Assembly: GCA_002964805.2 (NCBI GenBank)
Contig: PUDQ02000001.1
Location: 496,001-560,000 of the forward strand
Reading direction: 5' to 3'
Length of the DNA: 64,000 nt
DNA from: Trametes villosa
Taxonomy: Eukaryota; Basidiomycota; Agaricomycetes; Polyporales; Polyporaceae
The translations under genes and the position numbers were made by a program. Of the stretch, positions 36,119 to 47,333 are shown in pieces. The notes under the pieces were generated by a model. It saw nothing but the letters and a program-made list of their open reading frames with translations, was not told the DNA's origin and made no database searches. Position 1 is the first letter of the stretch, and every line of letters starts with the position of its first letter.

Positions 36119-38255
36119 ATGGGCATCGTGGAGAAGGTGAGCAATGCGGCGCGGGCCCGCACACACGTCTGTGGCTGAAGGACTGCCGCCTTTAGATCAA
36201 GGAAATCGAGGGTGAGCACCCTCCACGTTCATGCGAGCATGGAAGACGGTATTAAAGGCGGCCGCGATCGCAAATAGAGGAGATGGCGAGGAGTAAGCAT
36301 GCTTCACGTCCCTCGGCGGCGAAGAGTGCTAACCCTCGAGCGCTCGCATCTAGCGCAGAAGAACAAGGTGGGCATATGCTGCACACCGCTCGCCGATCGA
36401 GCGACTAAGTATAGCACCAAGTAGGCAACGGAATATCACCTTGGTCTCCTGAAGGCGAAGCTCGCGCGATACCGTGCGCAGCTCCTTGAGCCCACTTCCA
36501 AGTCTGGAGGCGCAGGCACTGGCTTCGACGTCCAGAAGTCGGGAGACGCTCGAGTTGCACTGATCGGCTTCCCTTCAGTGGGCAAGGTGCGCCTCTCGCA
36601 TTGCATATGCACATGCTACGCTTATCTCCCATCTTTGCAAATAGTCGACACTGCTCAGCAAGTGCACGCACACGCAGTCCGAATCTGCCGCATACGAGTT
36701 CACAACACTCACGGTGCGTTCGCCCGAAGGCCATCGCAGGCCGCCGCTCATGACGTTAATAGGCAATTCCCGGCGTCCTGGAATATCAAGGCGCGCGCAT
36801 ACAGCTGCTCGATCTCCCGGGTATCGTCGAGGGAGCTAGTGAGGGTCGCGGTCGCGGGCGACAAGTCGTAGCGACCGCTAAAACCGCCGATCTCATCCTC
36901 ATTATGCTCGATGCGACGAAGTCGGAGGAGCAGCGGCGGCTGCTCGAGATCGAGCTTGACGCGGTCGGTATTCGGCTCAACAAGAAGAAACCTGACGTTG
37001 TTTTCAAGCGCAAGACCACCGGAGGCGTAAGTACTGCGAGCATGTCGCGATCCGTATCCTTGGCTGAGATGACCCCGTCATGCACAGATTACGGTAAGAT
37101 TGGCTCGTCTTCCGCGGGCCCTGTGCGGACATTGACAGCCATATCAGATCAACAAGACCGTACCATTGACCAAGACCGACGAGAAGACCATCCGGACTAT
37201 CTTGGCCGGCTGTAAGTGGTGTCCGCACGAGGCACGAGGCCCGCCCTATTCATTCTTCCCGCTACGGCGTAGACAAACTGCACAACTGCGACATAATGAT
37301 CCGGGAAGACGTAGGTTCTGTCCTGCCCGCCGATACCATTCGCAGCTGACAGCGGGAAAGATCACGACCGACGAATTCATCGATGTATTGATAGGTGCAT
37401 CTTGTGCAGCGCGGCCACGAGGCGTTCTGGTGCTGATACCCTGCCGCAGGAACCCGCAAATATCTACCATGCCTGTGTAAGCAGCGCCCTGCATCGTGTC
37501 CTGCCGTCGTGCTCCACTTATGCCCCTGAAAAGATGTTTACAACAAGATTGACGCTATCAGCCTCGAGCAGATGGACAAGCTCGCCCGAGAAGACCACAC
37601 GGTCGTGATCAGTTGCGAGCTGGGGCTCAAGTGGGTGCTTCCCGCAGCGCTGCGCGCACTAGGGCGACTGCACGGTACTCACGCGGCATCGCAATACGCA
37701 GCCTGGACTATCTCATCGAGAAGATCTGGGAGGAGCTTGACCTCGTGAAGGTGTACACCAAGAAACGGGGCGTGCACCCCGATCTCGACGACCCCGTCTG
37801 CCTCAGAAAGGGCGCCACAGTCGAGGTGCGTCGGACGCGTACCGCTCGTCGCAGCGCCCATGCCCGCCGGTACCCGGCTACCGAAACGGGCGTCCTGATG
37901 CCTTCCGCCACAGAGCGTCTGCAACGGCATTCATCGGTCGCTCGCGACAAACTTCCGATACGCTTTGGTTTGGTGAGTGCAGACGCCACAAACAGTTTGT
38001 GGGCCGCCAGCTGACCGTTCCGGCAGGGTGAGCGCGCATCAGCGCGGTGCGGCTGCAGACGGGCTGACATCGGGCCTAGGGCAAGTCATCGAAGTTCAAT
38101 CCGCATGCGCAGAAAGTCAGCCTGCACCATCACGTCCTAGACGAGGACGTAGTGTCAAGTACGTTACCGGCCGTGGGCGGCGTGTGCGCGCTCCTCGCGC
38201 TCCTAGCGCACATTCTCAGACTAATGGGCGGCGTTTGACAGTCTTCACGAAGTGA
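36119..38255 (+). CDS. RBG1: Developmentally regulated GTP-binding protein 1 (DRG1/Rbg1), translation GTPase
   Basis: Obg-like GTPase that binds ribosomes with a Dfrp1/Tma46 partner and relieves stalled translation. Eighteen exons give 366 residues, the normal family length. The first four are 18, 16, 15 and 14 nt (36119-36136, 36196-36211, 36278-36292, 36354-36367). Then come 36425-36586, 36645-36713, 36763-37026, 37088-37093 (6 nt), 37148-37211, 37273-37310, 37361-37394, 37450-37476, 37534-37630, 37702-37825, 37914-37972, 38027 (1 nt), 38080-38158 and 38242-38255. Motifs: N-terminal [22 protein letters not shown]1 GFPSVGKST, switch YEFTTLTAIPGVL, G3 [10 protein letters not shown]4 NKID, and a C-terminal TGS domain starting near [17 protein letters not shown]. 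The 1-nt exon restores the VWGK reading; without it the frame shifts and soon stops. Confidence 0.92.
37088..37093 (+). other. RBG1: Six-nucleotide micro-exon of RBG1
   Basis: ATTACG sits between TGCACAG and GTAAGA, separating introns of 61 and 54 nt. Inclusion gives [12 protein letters not shown]. As I recall Rbg1 proteins, the distance from GGI to TVPLT then fits. Skipping is also in frame and removes two residues, so both forms are possible. Confidence 0.7.
38027..38027 (+). other. RBG1: Single-nucleotide exon of RBG1
   Basis: A lone G lies between GGCAG (acceptor) and GTGAGC (donor). The upstream intron (37973-38026) is 54 nt and the downstream one (38028-38079) is 52 nt. Each has a CTGAC branch point about 11 nt before its AG. 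The upstream exon ends in phase 2 with TG, and the downstream exon must start at GGC to read [12 protein letters not shown]. Only an added G gives TGG GGC (W-G), as in other DRG1 proteins. Confidence 0.78.
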
Positions 38256-38888
38256 CAGGAAGTCCGCGCGCAAGGACGCATGTATTACAGAGCGCTGCAT
38301 CCGTTTGCGGATTACGTGCCGCCGGGCAATTCTGGACGAGTTTCTCGTGGGGTGCGAAGCAGTTCGGCCTCCGCCCGGCGTATGTACGATATGCGATAAG
38401 TAGAATACACAGCTTTCAGTGTATATTTGGAGAGCCGGGCTGCCGTACGTACTACTAGCGTGTCATGCCGTCCGCTACGTAGCGAGATGAATGGGCAGGC
38501 ACGAGAGGAATCTCGCATATAGGATCTAGGGACGGGCCGCTAGAAGAGGGCCACGTGGGGGAGTACAGGGCACGTCCGCTGCCGCTGCGACGAGCAGCGT
38601 CCGGGCGCGGAGGCTCTGTGGCTATTTGCCCTGTATCTCCGACCACCACGACAGACGTCCGCCAACTAGACCAGAAACTGCATAAACCGTCCCTGATGCC
38701 CGCGGAGACGCGCCATACACGTGCGGAGGCTGATTCCGAATCGACTGCTCCGCCGAGTCCGACCAGATCGTCAGCCCCGCGTTTTATAAAGCACCTCCGG
38801 ATGAGTTCGCCACAAGCACCGCTTCCTCGTCCTCCTCCTCGATAACACCCCCTCTACCCCGTCTACCACTCTCGCGCATACCACCACT
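38256..38888. other. Intergenic region, promoter of the MBL-fold gene at its end
   Basis: 633 bp without a gene. The proximal half is AT-richer (about 38370-38460). The distal end holds the TATA box of the next gene. Confidence 0.5.
38785..38790 (+). promoter_or_regulatory. TATA box of the MBL-fold hydrolase gene
   Basis: TATAAA occurs in GTTTTATAAAGC, 99 nt upstream of the ATG at 38889, with a CT-rich stretch (38818-38870) between. This is a standard arrangement for a short leader. Confidence 0.5.
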
Positions 38889-40831
38889 ATGGGCTCCATC
38901 GACGCGCTCTCACCTTCGCTCACCGACGATGTCGAGTTCATCCTCCTCGGCACCGGCACCTCCTCCACCGTCCCGCACGTCGACTGCCTCACCGCGCCGC
39001 CGGGCGCGAAGAAGTGCCGGACGTGCTGGTCGACGCTGCACCCCGAGGGGAAGAAGAACATCCGGGTGCGCACTCTTTTTTCTGCGGCGAGCGCGTCCGC
39101 TCCGTCGCCCCGGCCTGGCGCTGACTCCGCCGGATCTCATCATGATAGCGCAATACCTCCGGGGTCGCGAGGGTCCGCGCGCAGAACGGCGAGCTCGTGT
39201 GAGTGCACATTGTCCGCCCTCTCAGGACCCGCCGCGTCCGCGCGAGATTTTGGCTCTCAATTGCCAGGATCGTTCGTGCGATGAGGCGTTTTGGGTTCGG
39301 CAAACCCCGTCGAGGATCCTCCCTCTCCTCGTTCTCCGCCCTCCCATGTGCTTGCCTCGGAGACGGCCATGCGCTTCCCAGGATCCCCGGTATCCTGTTC
39401 AAGTTTACCCACCCCTGGACACGCCCTGAAGGGCTCGGAATATGCCAGGCATCGCCGCGCATGCTGCGAGTCGGTGGCGGCATGAGTGCCGTCTGAATGT
39501 GGCGTCGGAGTTCTGGTAGAAATAACCAGTGCCACCTCTGGATTCCTACTTTGTGCACGCCTCGTGCCCTCATCTCCGCTACCAAATGCTGACATTGCTC
39601 GCGGGGATGCAGGACGATTGTAATCGATGTCGGGAAGAGCTTCCAACAGGCCGCAGTCGAGTGGTTCCCGCAATACGACCTCCGCAAGATAGATGCCGTG
39701 CTTATTACACACGCCCATGCGGACGGTATGTCCGGCTTCCATGTCTATTATCTTCGCGGGAGCGCTTACGCTCGACTCCGAAGCCATGAATGGACTAGAC
39801 GACCTCAGAGGTGCGCGCCGGTTTTCTTGTGGCGCTGTGGCATGATGATTTAACGTTACCGTAACTTCTAGGGTGGACGCTGCACGGCGCTATCCAGCCT
39901 CATGTGGACCTGTACGTCTCCCTTGAGACTTTCCAGGAGGTCGGCAGGGCATTCCCCTACCTCATCTCGAAGGAGTTCGCCTCCGGCGGCGGCGACGTGA
40001 GTGCCCTTGCGCAGATCCTCTCTCACCCGGGGCAGCTCCGTTGAATTCGCCGCGACAGGTGCCGGAGTTCAATTGGCACATCATTGAAGACCGGAAGCCG
40101 TTCACCATCGGCGACACCGGCATCGTCGTCGACCCGTTCAAAGGTGCGCGTGTGCGAACGCAATCAAACGTGCCTGCGACTAAAACTGACTGGCATGATC
40201 CTCGGACGCCCCAGTCCACCACGGCCGTGTCTTCTCCGCGCCCCCGGTCGACTTCACGCCGAGCCCGAACTCGGTATCGCCCGCGTCCACCCAGCCGTCG
40301 TCGCCGGGCCAGCCGGGCACGCCTGTGCACGAGCGCGCGCTCACCCCGTCGAGCGAGCCCGTCAAGGAGATCTTCCCCTACCTCTGCTTTGGGTTCACGA
40401 TCCAGAACGCCGTGACGTACATCTCGGACGTCTCGCACATTCCCGAGCACGTCTGGGAGCACATCTCCGCGTCCTACGCGGCTGCGTACGCCTCCGGGCG
40501 GCCGCCGGTGCTCGTGCTCGACTGCCTGCGGCTCGAGCCACACACGTCACACCTCAGCCTCGCGCAGGCGGTGGACATTGCGCGGCGGATGGGCGCGCGC
40601 AAGACGTACCTGACCGGGTTCAGCCACGAGGTCTCCCACGAGGAATACCGGACGATATTGGAGAAGGTGGGAGGGCGGACGCCACCGCAGGAGGAGTTCA
40701 CGGAGATGGTGAGGCGTGGCCTGGGGACGCTCGAGGACGGCCCGCCGGTGTGGGTGCGCCCGGCGTTCGATGGGCTGCGCGTGTTTGTCTCGCCCGACGG
40801 GAAGGAGGTGCACGACTCCGAGTATGTTTGA
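38889..40831 (+). CDS. Metallo-beta-lactamase-fold hydrolase
   Basis: Seven exons (38889-39065, 39149-39198, 39613-39725, 39784-39810, 39872-39996, 40059-40143, 40215-40831) give 397 residues. The MBL fold opens with VEFILLGTGTSSTVPHVDC. The metal motif reads ITHAHADAMNGLDDLR, with Ala where HxHxDH has its last His, as in many PhnP/phosphodiesterase-like members. Later metal-ligand candidates are the Asp in TYISDVSHIPE and the His in LEPHTSHL. A CxxCW pair (KKCRTCW) near the N-terminus may bind a structural metal. A short Pro/Ser insert (PSPNSVSPASTQPSSPGQPG) marks a variable loop. The fold is clear, but the substrate is not. Intron 2 is 414 nt, several times the norm, with no missing family block across it. 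Confidence 0.85.
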
Positions 40832-41684
40832 CGTGCGGCGCGGGTGAAAGGAAAGAGTCCCCTGGAAGTCTTGCATAGATTGTTTCTCATATCTTCTAGT
40901 GTACTGGTGCCGTATTTTGGTTGTTGTAATGCCTCCCCTTGTAATCCGGTTACGTAGACTTGTACCAGTAATACCCCGGTATTTTATTGCCTTCCCTCGC
41001 GATCCGCGGAGGGCGGTTGAAACGTTGACGTCCAGACTAGTGTCAAGTTGCGTAGTGCGCGGCAGTGTGCGAGAACTCACACCGCGCGCATGCTGCCAGG
41101 ACATGAGGTTTGCTCGTGTGCCTTGAATCGCAACGCGATGCCCTCGCACTAGTTGAAAAGGTTAGACTCGGCATAGGATGTCACTCACCTAAATGCTCCG
41201 TTTCCCCAGATCATGTCAACATAGAGACAGGAGTACGTACGGCCGGATATGTCAACCCTCGTAGTGAACGGAGCACAACTTTGAACTACAGGATTGGCCC
41301 TCTTGCACATGTTCGCCGCCTTCCGTGATGAAAGCTTCACAAACCAGGAGCTGTTGGCTGTAGACCGACGACGGTAATTGCGGGGAGACTGCGGGCGTAT
41401 GAGAGGAGGACAATCACAAACAAAGCCAACCGGTTAGGCTGGTGGAAAGTTCTGCGGGGACGGGAGGTGGGGTCGAGAAGAGAGACGCGGAGCCTCGGCG
41501 CGGGGCGGTCGGCGCTCTCACGTGTGCCCAGTCTCCACCAGAGGGGCGAGCCGCGGCGAGATGCGAGCTCGTCCTCTGCTCCCTCCATCACCTCTCGTTC
41601 ATATACTACTCGCCCCCTCTAGTTTCCCAGTAATAGCACTCTCGCAGCCAGTACCCACCACTACGCTCGCCGGGATCGCTTGCA
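40832..41684. other. Intergenic region, UPS1 promoter at its end
   Basis: 853 bp without a recognisable gene. The 3' end of the MBL-fold gene probably lies in the AT-richer first 200 bp. The distal 100 bp contain CATATACTACTCGCCCCC, ahead of UPS1. Confidence 0.5.
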
Positions 41685-42565
41685 ATGAAGTTCTACTCCC
41701 AGTCCTTCTTGTATGAGTGAGTTGGCCCAACCGCCGGCCCCGCACTCCCACACAGCACTGAGACGCGTCCCCGCAGCGATCCCTGGTCCATTGTCTCTCT
41801 TGCCTATCTCTTAAGATACCCCAACCCCTTTGCGTCGCACATCCTCTCCTGCGACGTGATTTCGCGCGACGTCACGCCCGCGGGCACGCTGCGAACGACC
41901 CGCCTCATCCTCAAGACCGGCTCGCTTCCACGATGGGCGCCGAAGGGCATGATGTCCAAGGCTGAGTCCTGGATTCTGGAGGAGAGCGAGGTCGACCCGC
42001 TCGGCAAGGTGATGCGCTGCACGACGAAAAACCTCGACCATGTCAAAGTCATGCGGGTGGAGGAGCATATCCACATCCGCCAGGCGGAAGACGGGTGCGT
42101 CATGCAATGCTCCCGCGCTCTCATGCGCAGCTGCTAACCACTTTCTCAGCAGCAAAACGCTACAAACCACCGAGGCTCTGTTCCTCTCTGGCTTCGGCTG
42201 GGGGTTGACGAAGAAGATTGAGAACTATGGGCTGGCGAAGTTCAAAGCGAACCTGCAGCGGGTACGTCGTGTGCTCTTTTGAGTTCACTGTATCACACCC
42301 CCTGACGCGTTCGTAGTCTCGTGAGGGCTTCTCCGTCATTCTCGACCTCATCCGACAGTCGCGCCGGCAGCCCATGACCCTGGGCGCGCCCAGCTCCTTC
42401 CTCGTCTCTCACCGCATTCTCAACGACTCGGATGCAAAAGCTCCCGCGCATCACGAAGTACCGGTGGCAAACGAGGCTGGGAGCAACATTCCCGACAACA
42501 CTCCCCGTACCGCTGCCGGCGGAGGCGCGTGGACCAGGCTGAAGTCCTGGCTGCGCGTCGGGTGA
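41685..42565 (+). CDS. UPS1: PRELI/MSF1 domain protein, Ups1 type
   Basis: Mitochondrial intermembrane-space lipid-transfer protein. Yeast Ups1-Mdm35 carries phosphatidic acid to the inner membrane for cardiolipin synthesis. Exons 41685-41716, 41777-42094, 42150-42261 and 42317-42565 give 236 residues. The PRELI domain shows YLLRYPNPFASHILSCDVISRDV, GTLRTTRLILKTGSLPRW, ESWILEESEVDP and TKNLDHVKVMRVEEHIHI, the last being the Ups1-branch signature as I know it. The helix GLAKFKANLQRSREGFSVIL follows, then a poorly conserved 70-residue tail ending TRLKSWLRVG. Together with the UPS2-type gene it could balance cardiolipin and phosphatidylethanolamine. The intron after MKFYSQSFLYD is in the same codon and phase as in UPS2. 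Confidence 0.9.
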
Positions 42566-43027
42566 GCTCGAGGTGGACCCTTATTTAGCGTATCATGAAC
42601 GGTGGCATTCGTACGGTTTATCTGTGTGTCTCCCTGCTCAGTCGTCGTCAGTCTCGAGGTCCTAGTCAGTCGTGCATGTTATGAGCTGTACCATACGTGT
42701 ATTTGTAGCGTTTTAGTACCATATCCTGCAGTTACCTACCGTCGTCGCATATATTGACCGTCCGGTCCTTTCATCTGCAAACGTAAACACTTTGCTCCCT
42801 GCTCAGATGCGAGAATGACTGCTTGTCCGGGAAACGAAATCATTCCAACAAAAGTCGGTGTTGCGGGATTCAGCGCTGTGTGCGGCTCTCACCGTATCTG
42901 ACTTCATGCCGCTTCTCAGACGTGCGCACCTCTCACACTGGCCTCCTGTACGACTTCTCCGCGACAGTCTCGTCCATCCTAGCGCGCCGGCTTTAGCTCT
43001 GGCTCTGGCTCTGGGTGCGTAGCCGAC
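42566..43027. other. Intergenic region between UPS1 and RIC1
   Basis: 462 bp. No coding or RNA feature is seen. It holds the UPS1 3' end and the RIC1 promoter. Confidence 0.5.
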
Positions 43028-46000
43028 ATGTACTTCCCGACCTCCGCGGCGAGGCAGCTCTCGAGCGCGCCCGCGCTGCCGCTCCCGAGCGAGCGGGTGC
43101 TCGCGCTCGCTCCGAGCCCGCGCAAGACGCTATTCGCGACGGTCACGAAGAGCGGGCTGTCTCTCTGGCGCGTGCGCGTACGTCCCTTTACCACTGCCCC
43201 GATATCGAGGAGAGGTTGAATATGGCTCGCGCGGGGTAGCCGTCCGCCGTTCTGGCACACCTTTCGCGCACGGAGACATCGCTGCAGGAGCATGGCGAGA
43301 ACTTGCACCTGCATTGGTCACCGGACGGGCAGCGGATCGTCGTACAGGTGCGCGAGGGCGTGGCCGCGAGATACAGATGGGAGCGAGTGCTCATGTGGAG
43401 GCGCGTAGACCACGGAATCGTACCTCGTCCTCATCACGGTCGAGTACAATGCGGAGGAGGTGCCGTACCAGACTCCCCCGCTCCCGGCCAACGCTGCGCG
43501 CAACTTCTTGCCTGGGGCGGGCGAGGCACTCCCGCTGCAGTCTCTCAACCTGCACCTAGAAGGCGTCATTCGGATCGAGGGGTCTCTGCTAAGGTGCGTC
43601 CTATGCTTGATGTTTCGTTCATCTTCATTGGGGCTATATATGCGCGTATTCTTGCAGTGTTTCACCACGGAAGGAGTACATCCTATTCTCGACGTGCAAT
43701 CCACCGTCAATACAGCGCGTCCCCTGGCCCGATGCGAACGGCGGAGGTCCCGGGCACGCGAGAGAGGGCTATGATACCTGGGAGGTCAACGAGGAGGAGT
43801 TTCCCTGGCTTGTCGATGCCGACGGTGCGTACCTAATCCGTGTCATCGTTCAGCAGGCCGGTATCCCAACCTCGCGGCAGTGACTGTATGCCAGATTTCG
43901 TACCACCGTCAAACCGGGTTCGAGACATGGATCACTTCGGATGGACGCGCATATCTCGTCCAGCTCTACCAGGAGCAAGACATACGCCCCGACCCGTCAG
44001 AGGCTAGCGCGGCCGATGACGAACACGCTCACGTATGACCACCTCCCCTCCCTCCACACCCTTGCACCTTCACTGACATCCAAACAGCTAGGGCACCTCC
44101 CGCGTAGCCGCCCCTCCTCCGACAGCACCCACTCCGCGCGCACGCTGCAATGGCACGGCACCTGCGTGCACCACGTCGACCCGCCGCGCTGGGTGCAGAA
44201 GCGCAAGCACGTCGACCCGGGCGACGTCGCGCGCTACGCGTACGCCGCGCCCCGCCGCGCGCTCGCCCTCGCGCTAAACCCCAAGTTCTCGCTCCTCGCC
44301 GTCGGCACGCACGGCGGCACGGTCGAGTTCGCGGGGCTGCCGTCCGCGGAGGGCGCGCCGCCGCCGACGCCGCAGGTGCTGCAGGTGCCGGACATGTATG
44401 CGCGCGCGGGCACGGGCGCGGTGTGCGCGATGGAGTGGAGCGCGGACGGGTATGTGCTTGCGGTCGGGTGGGAGAGGGGGTGGGCGATTTGGAGTGTTGG
44501 GGGGAGGTGTCTTGCGTGGGGATTTGGGGTTGAGTATGAGGTGGATGAGGAGAGGTTTGTCGGGATACTGCGTTCAAGGTCCAACATAGCTGATGTTGCT
44601 GCGTTCGCAGATTCCAGGATGCTTTTATGTACGGCGTGCGAGGTTTGGTGCGCATATACTCACATTTCCAAGTTGTTCAACTCTCATATCTGCGCGCCTA
44701 GTTCTGGGCCCCAGGAAACTTCGAGCTCGTGATGCTGGCTCAATCATCGCCCAACAGTGAGTCGCCCCATGGTATACAAAGAGATGGCTCTAAATCACCT
44801 GCAGTGGCGGACGGGCAACTCTTCGTCCTGCCGTTCGCGAAGAGTGCAACTACGGGACAGCATTCACCCGTACGTTTACCCAGGCGGCTTCGCGAATACA
44901 CCATCTCATCCCTCTTCACAGGACAACACCCAATACGCCTTCCTCCAGATGGACGACCGTGTGCTCGTCTACCGCGGCGCCGACCAGCCCGACATGAGCG
45001 TCATCAACCCCGAGGCGGACGTCTGGCAGCACGTCAAGGTGCCGCAGTCGTACATGTCCGCAAACTGGCCCATCCGATACTCGTCTCTGAGTGCGGACGG
45101 CCGGCTCATCGCGATCGCGGGCCGGAGGGGGCTCGTGCACTACAGCTCGACGTCTGGCCGCTGGAAGATGTTCGCGGACGAGCTGCAGGAGCAGGCGTTC
45201 ACCGTCAAGGGCGGGCTGCTCTGGTTCCACCACGTGCTCATCGCAGCTGTGGAGGTCGCTGGGGCGTATCAGGTGAGTGTGCGATGCATGACCTCGCATT
45301 TCGGGTACAAATAGGAGGGTGCGACTGAACTTGAACTATGCGTACAGATACGACTGTACTCGCGCGACCTCGAGTTGAGCAACCAGAATGTGCTGCATCG
45401 CGAGATGGTGCCATCTCCGGTCGTCATCCTCTCGCTCGTGGACAACTCGCTGCTCGTGTACATGGCGGACAACACCCTGTACCACTACCTGATCATACCC
45501 ACCGCGGACTCGATCAAGCTGCACTTCTGCGGCAGCATCACGTTCGACGGGGTCATCGCGGTGCCCAGCGCGGTGAGAGCGTTGAGTTGGATGATACCGA
45601 GTGCGCAGAAACGTGCGTACGATGTCTTTGTGGTGTGGTTCGTAAGCTAATTGAGGAGTTGCAGAGCTGGGAGATCCTGCAGACGACCTTGCTGTCGCCA
45701 CAGTTCTTATGATTGTTGGAGGCAAGCTCGTACTACTACGACCACGTAAAGTAGGTCGCGTCTCGCACTTCCGGTATTCCAATGGCTGATATCGGGCGCA
45801 TATAGTCGGAAGAAGGCGAGGTCAAGTACGATATGCAGATCCTGGCAGACCGGATCGAGTTCTGCTGGATCCACTTGCGCGGCATTGGCACGCTAGAGAA
45901 CTCCCTGTGGGGCTACGACGGCCAGGGCATCCGAGTTTGGCTGAATGCGTTGGCGATCGAGTCCTCTCCCCCTCCAAACGAGGCAGACGATGGCAGCGGA

Positions 46001-46925
46001 ACTCTTGACCGCGTTAAAGAGAGCGTGAACATACCGCTCGATTTCTATCCTTTGTGTGAGTGTACGCTTATCATCATACTACCCGTTTAACTGAACTTGC
46101 ACCAGCGGTACTCATGGACAAGGGCATCATTATCGGTGTCGAAGTCGAGGCAGCGACGCGGACCAACCTCTCCTTTACGATGTTCCGGCATGTCACCAGT
46201 GTACGTACACACACTTCCCGCAGACTTGACATCGCTGATACCCTGTTGGACCGGGACAGTCACACCTATTCCTCCACCACATCCTGCTCTTCCACTTGGA
46301 GAATACGCAATGCAAGGAAGCCGTCACTTTCGCATCTCATTATCAGCATCTGGTCTACTTCGCGCACGCCCTAGAGATCCTGCTCCACAACGTGGTCGAA
46401 GAAGATCTGGACGCGGTAGATGCGACGGACACGAAGGATTCGAAGGAGCGGGGCCTTCTCCCTGCAGCCATCGAATTCCTGGATCACTTTGACGATTCAT
46501 TGGACGTCGTCGTAGGCTGCGCCCGCAAGATCGAGATGACGAGGTGGCCGCGACTATTCGATATCGTCGGCAACCCCAAGATCCTCTTCGAGGTACGTGT
46601 ACGATGCTAGTCGCAGTATATGCGCATGCGGCTGACAGCATATACCCATTAGTCCTGCCTGTCCTCCGGTCGTCTGAAGACTGCCGGCTCATATCTCCTT
46701 GTTTTGCACGGCCTAGAGCAGCTAGACGGGATGAACGACGACGCCATACGACTCCTCCGGAGCGCCACCGCCGCGCAAGACTGGCAGCTCTGCAGGGAGA
46801 TCCTGCGCTTCCTGCACTCGATCGACGATACCGGCGGCGCACTGCAGACGGCCCTCGTGGAGACGCAGATTGTGCCTTCGGCAGACTCCCAGCTCGGTCA
46901 GCAGGGGAATGGGAGTGCGCATTGA
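43028..46925 (+). CDS. RIC1: RIC1, subunit of the Ric1-Rgp1 guanine-nucleotide exchange factor
   Basis: Golgi-localised exchange factor subunit that activates Ypt6/Rab6 for endosome-to-Golgi transport. Sixteen exons (first 43028-43177, last 46653-46925) give 1012 residues with all junctions in frame. The N-terminal two thirds are WD40-type: MYFPTSAARQL start, HLHWSPDGQRIVVQ, LALALNPKFSLLAVGTHGGTVEF and MEWSADGYVLAVGWERGWAIWS. The RIC1 domain follows: LENTQCKEAVTFASHYQHLVYFAHALEILLHNVVEEDLD, then LDVVVGCARKIEMTRWPRLFDIVGNPKILFE and TAGSYLLVLHGLEQL. These are hallmark blocks of the family. Exon 5 begins at the acceptor CGGCAG|TGACT (43881), not at the nearer AG, to keep the frame. The exon 6 donor is the weaker GTTTGT. 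The Rgp1 partner is not in the window. Confidence 0.93.
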
Positions 46926-47333
46926 CGGACGGATGATATTTGAGCCACACGGACTATCATGTCGGATACGGATAACTTATAAGCACTCCTTGTATTCCAC
47001 TAGTTCTTTACCAGCCTCATCGGACGTACTATCCTCTCAGATACGACCTGCGATACTGCGTTGTCCCTCTACGTTCGCTGCTATGCCGGTCACAAAGCAG
47101 TGGGGGTGCACTATGCCCTGCTAGGATCATACAACCCTCCTAAGCATAGTCTGCATAACGTTGGCAGGTGATAGGCCTCGGCCATCAGACGTGTAGGATA
47201 AGCACATGTGGACGGCGCATATGATCCTGGCAGGGCTGCCACCCTAATCTATCCACCTGGTGCAGCACAGCTTCTTTCGCAGTTGAGCCTTCCATCGTCC
47301 CCGACGCCTCCCCCACCAGCACAACCTGGACTG
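46926..47333. other. Intergenic region between RIC1 and the oxygenase gene
   Basis: 408 bp without a supported gene. An in-frame upstream ATG at 47208 could extend the next protein by 42 residues, but that extension looks random (Pro-rich). Confidence 0.5.

Noticed and set aside
37914..38255. RBG1 as a pseudogene or frameshifted gene
   Set aside because: Direct splicing shifts the frame by one base, but a G with perfect flanking splice signals and branch points repairs it, and the rest of the protein is intact to the stop.
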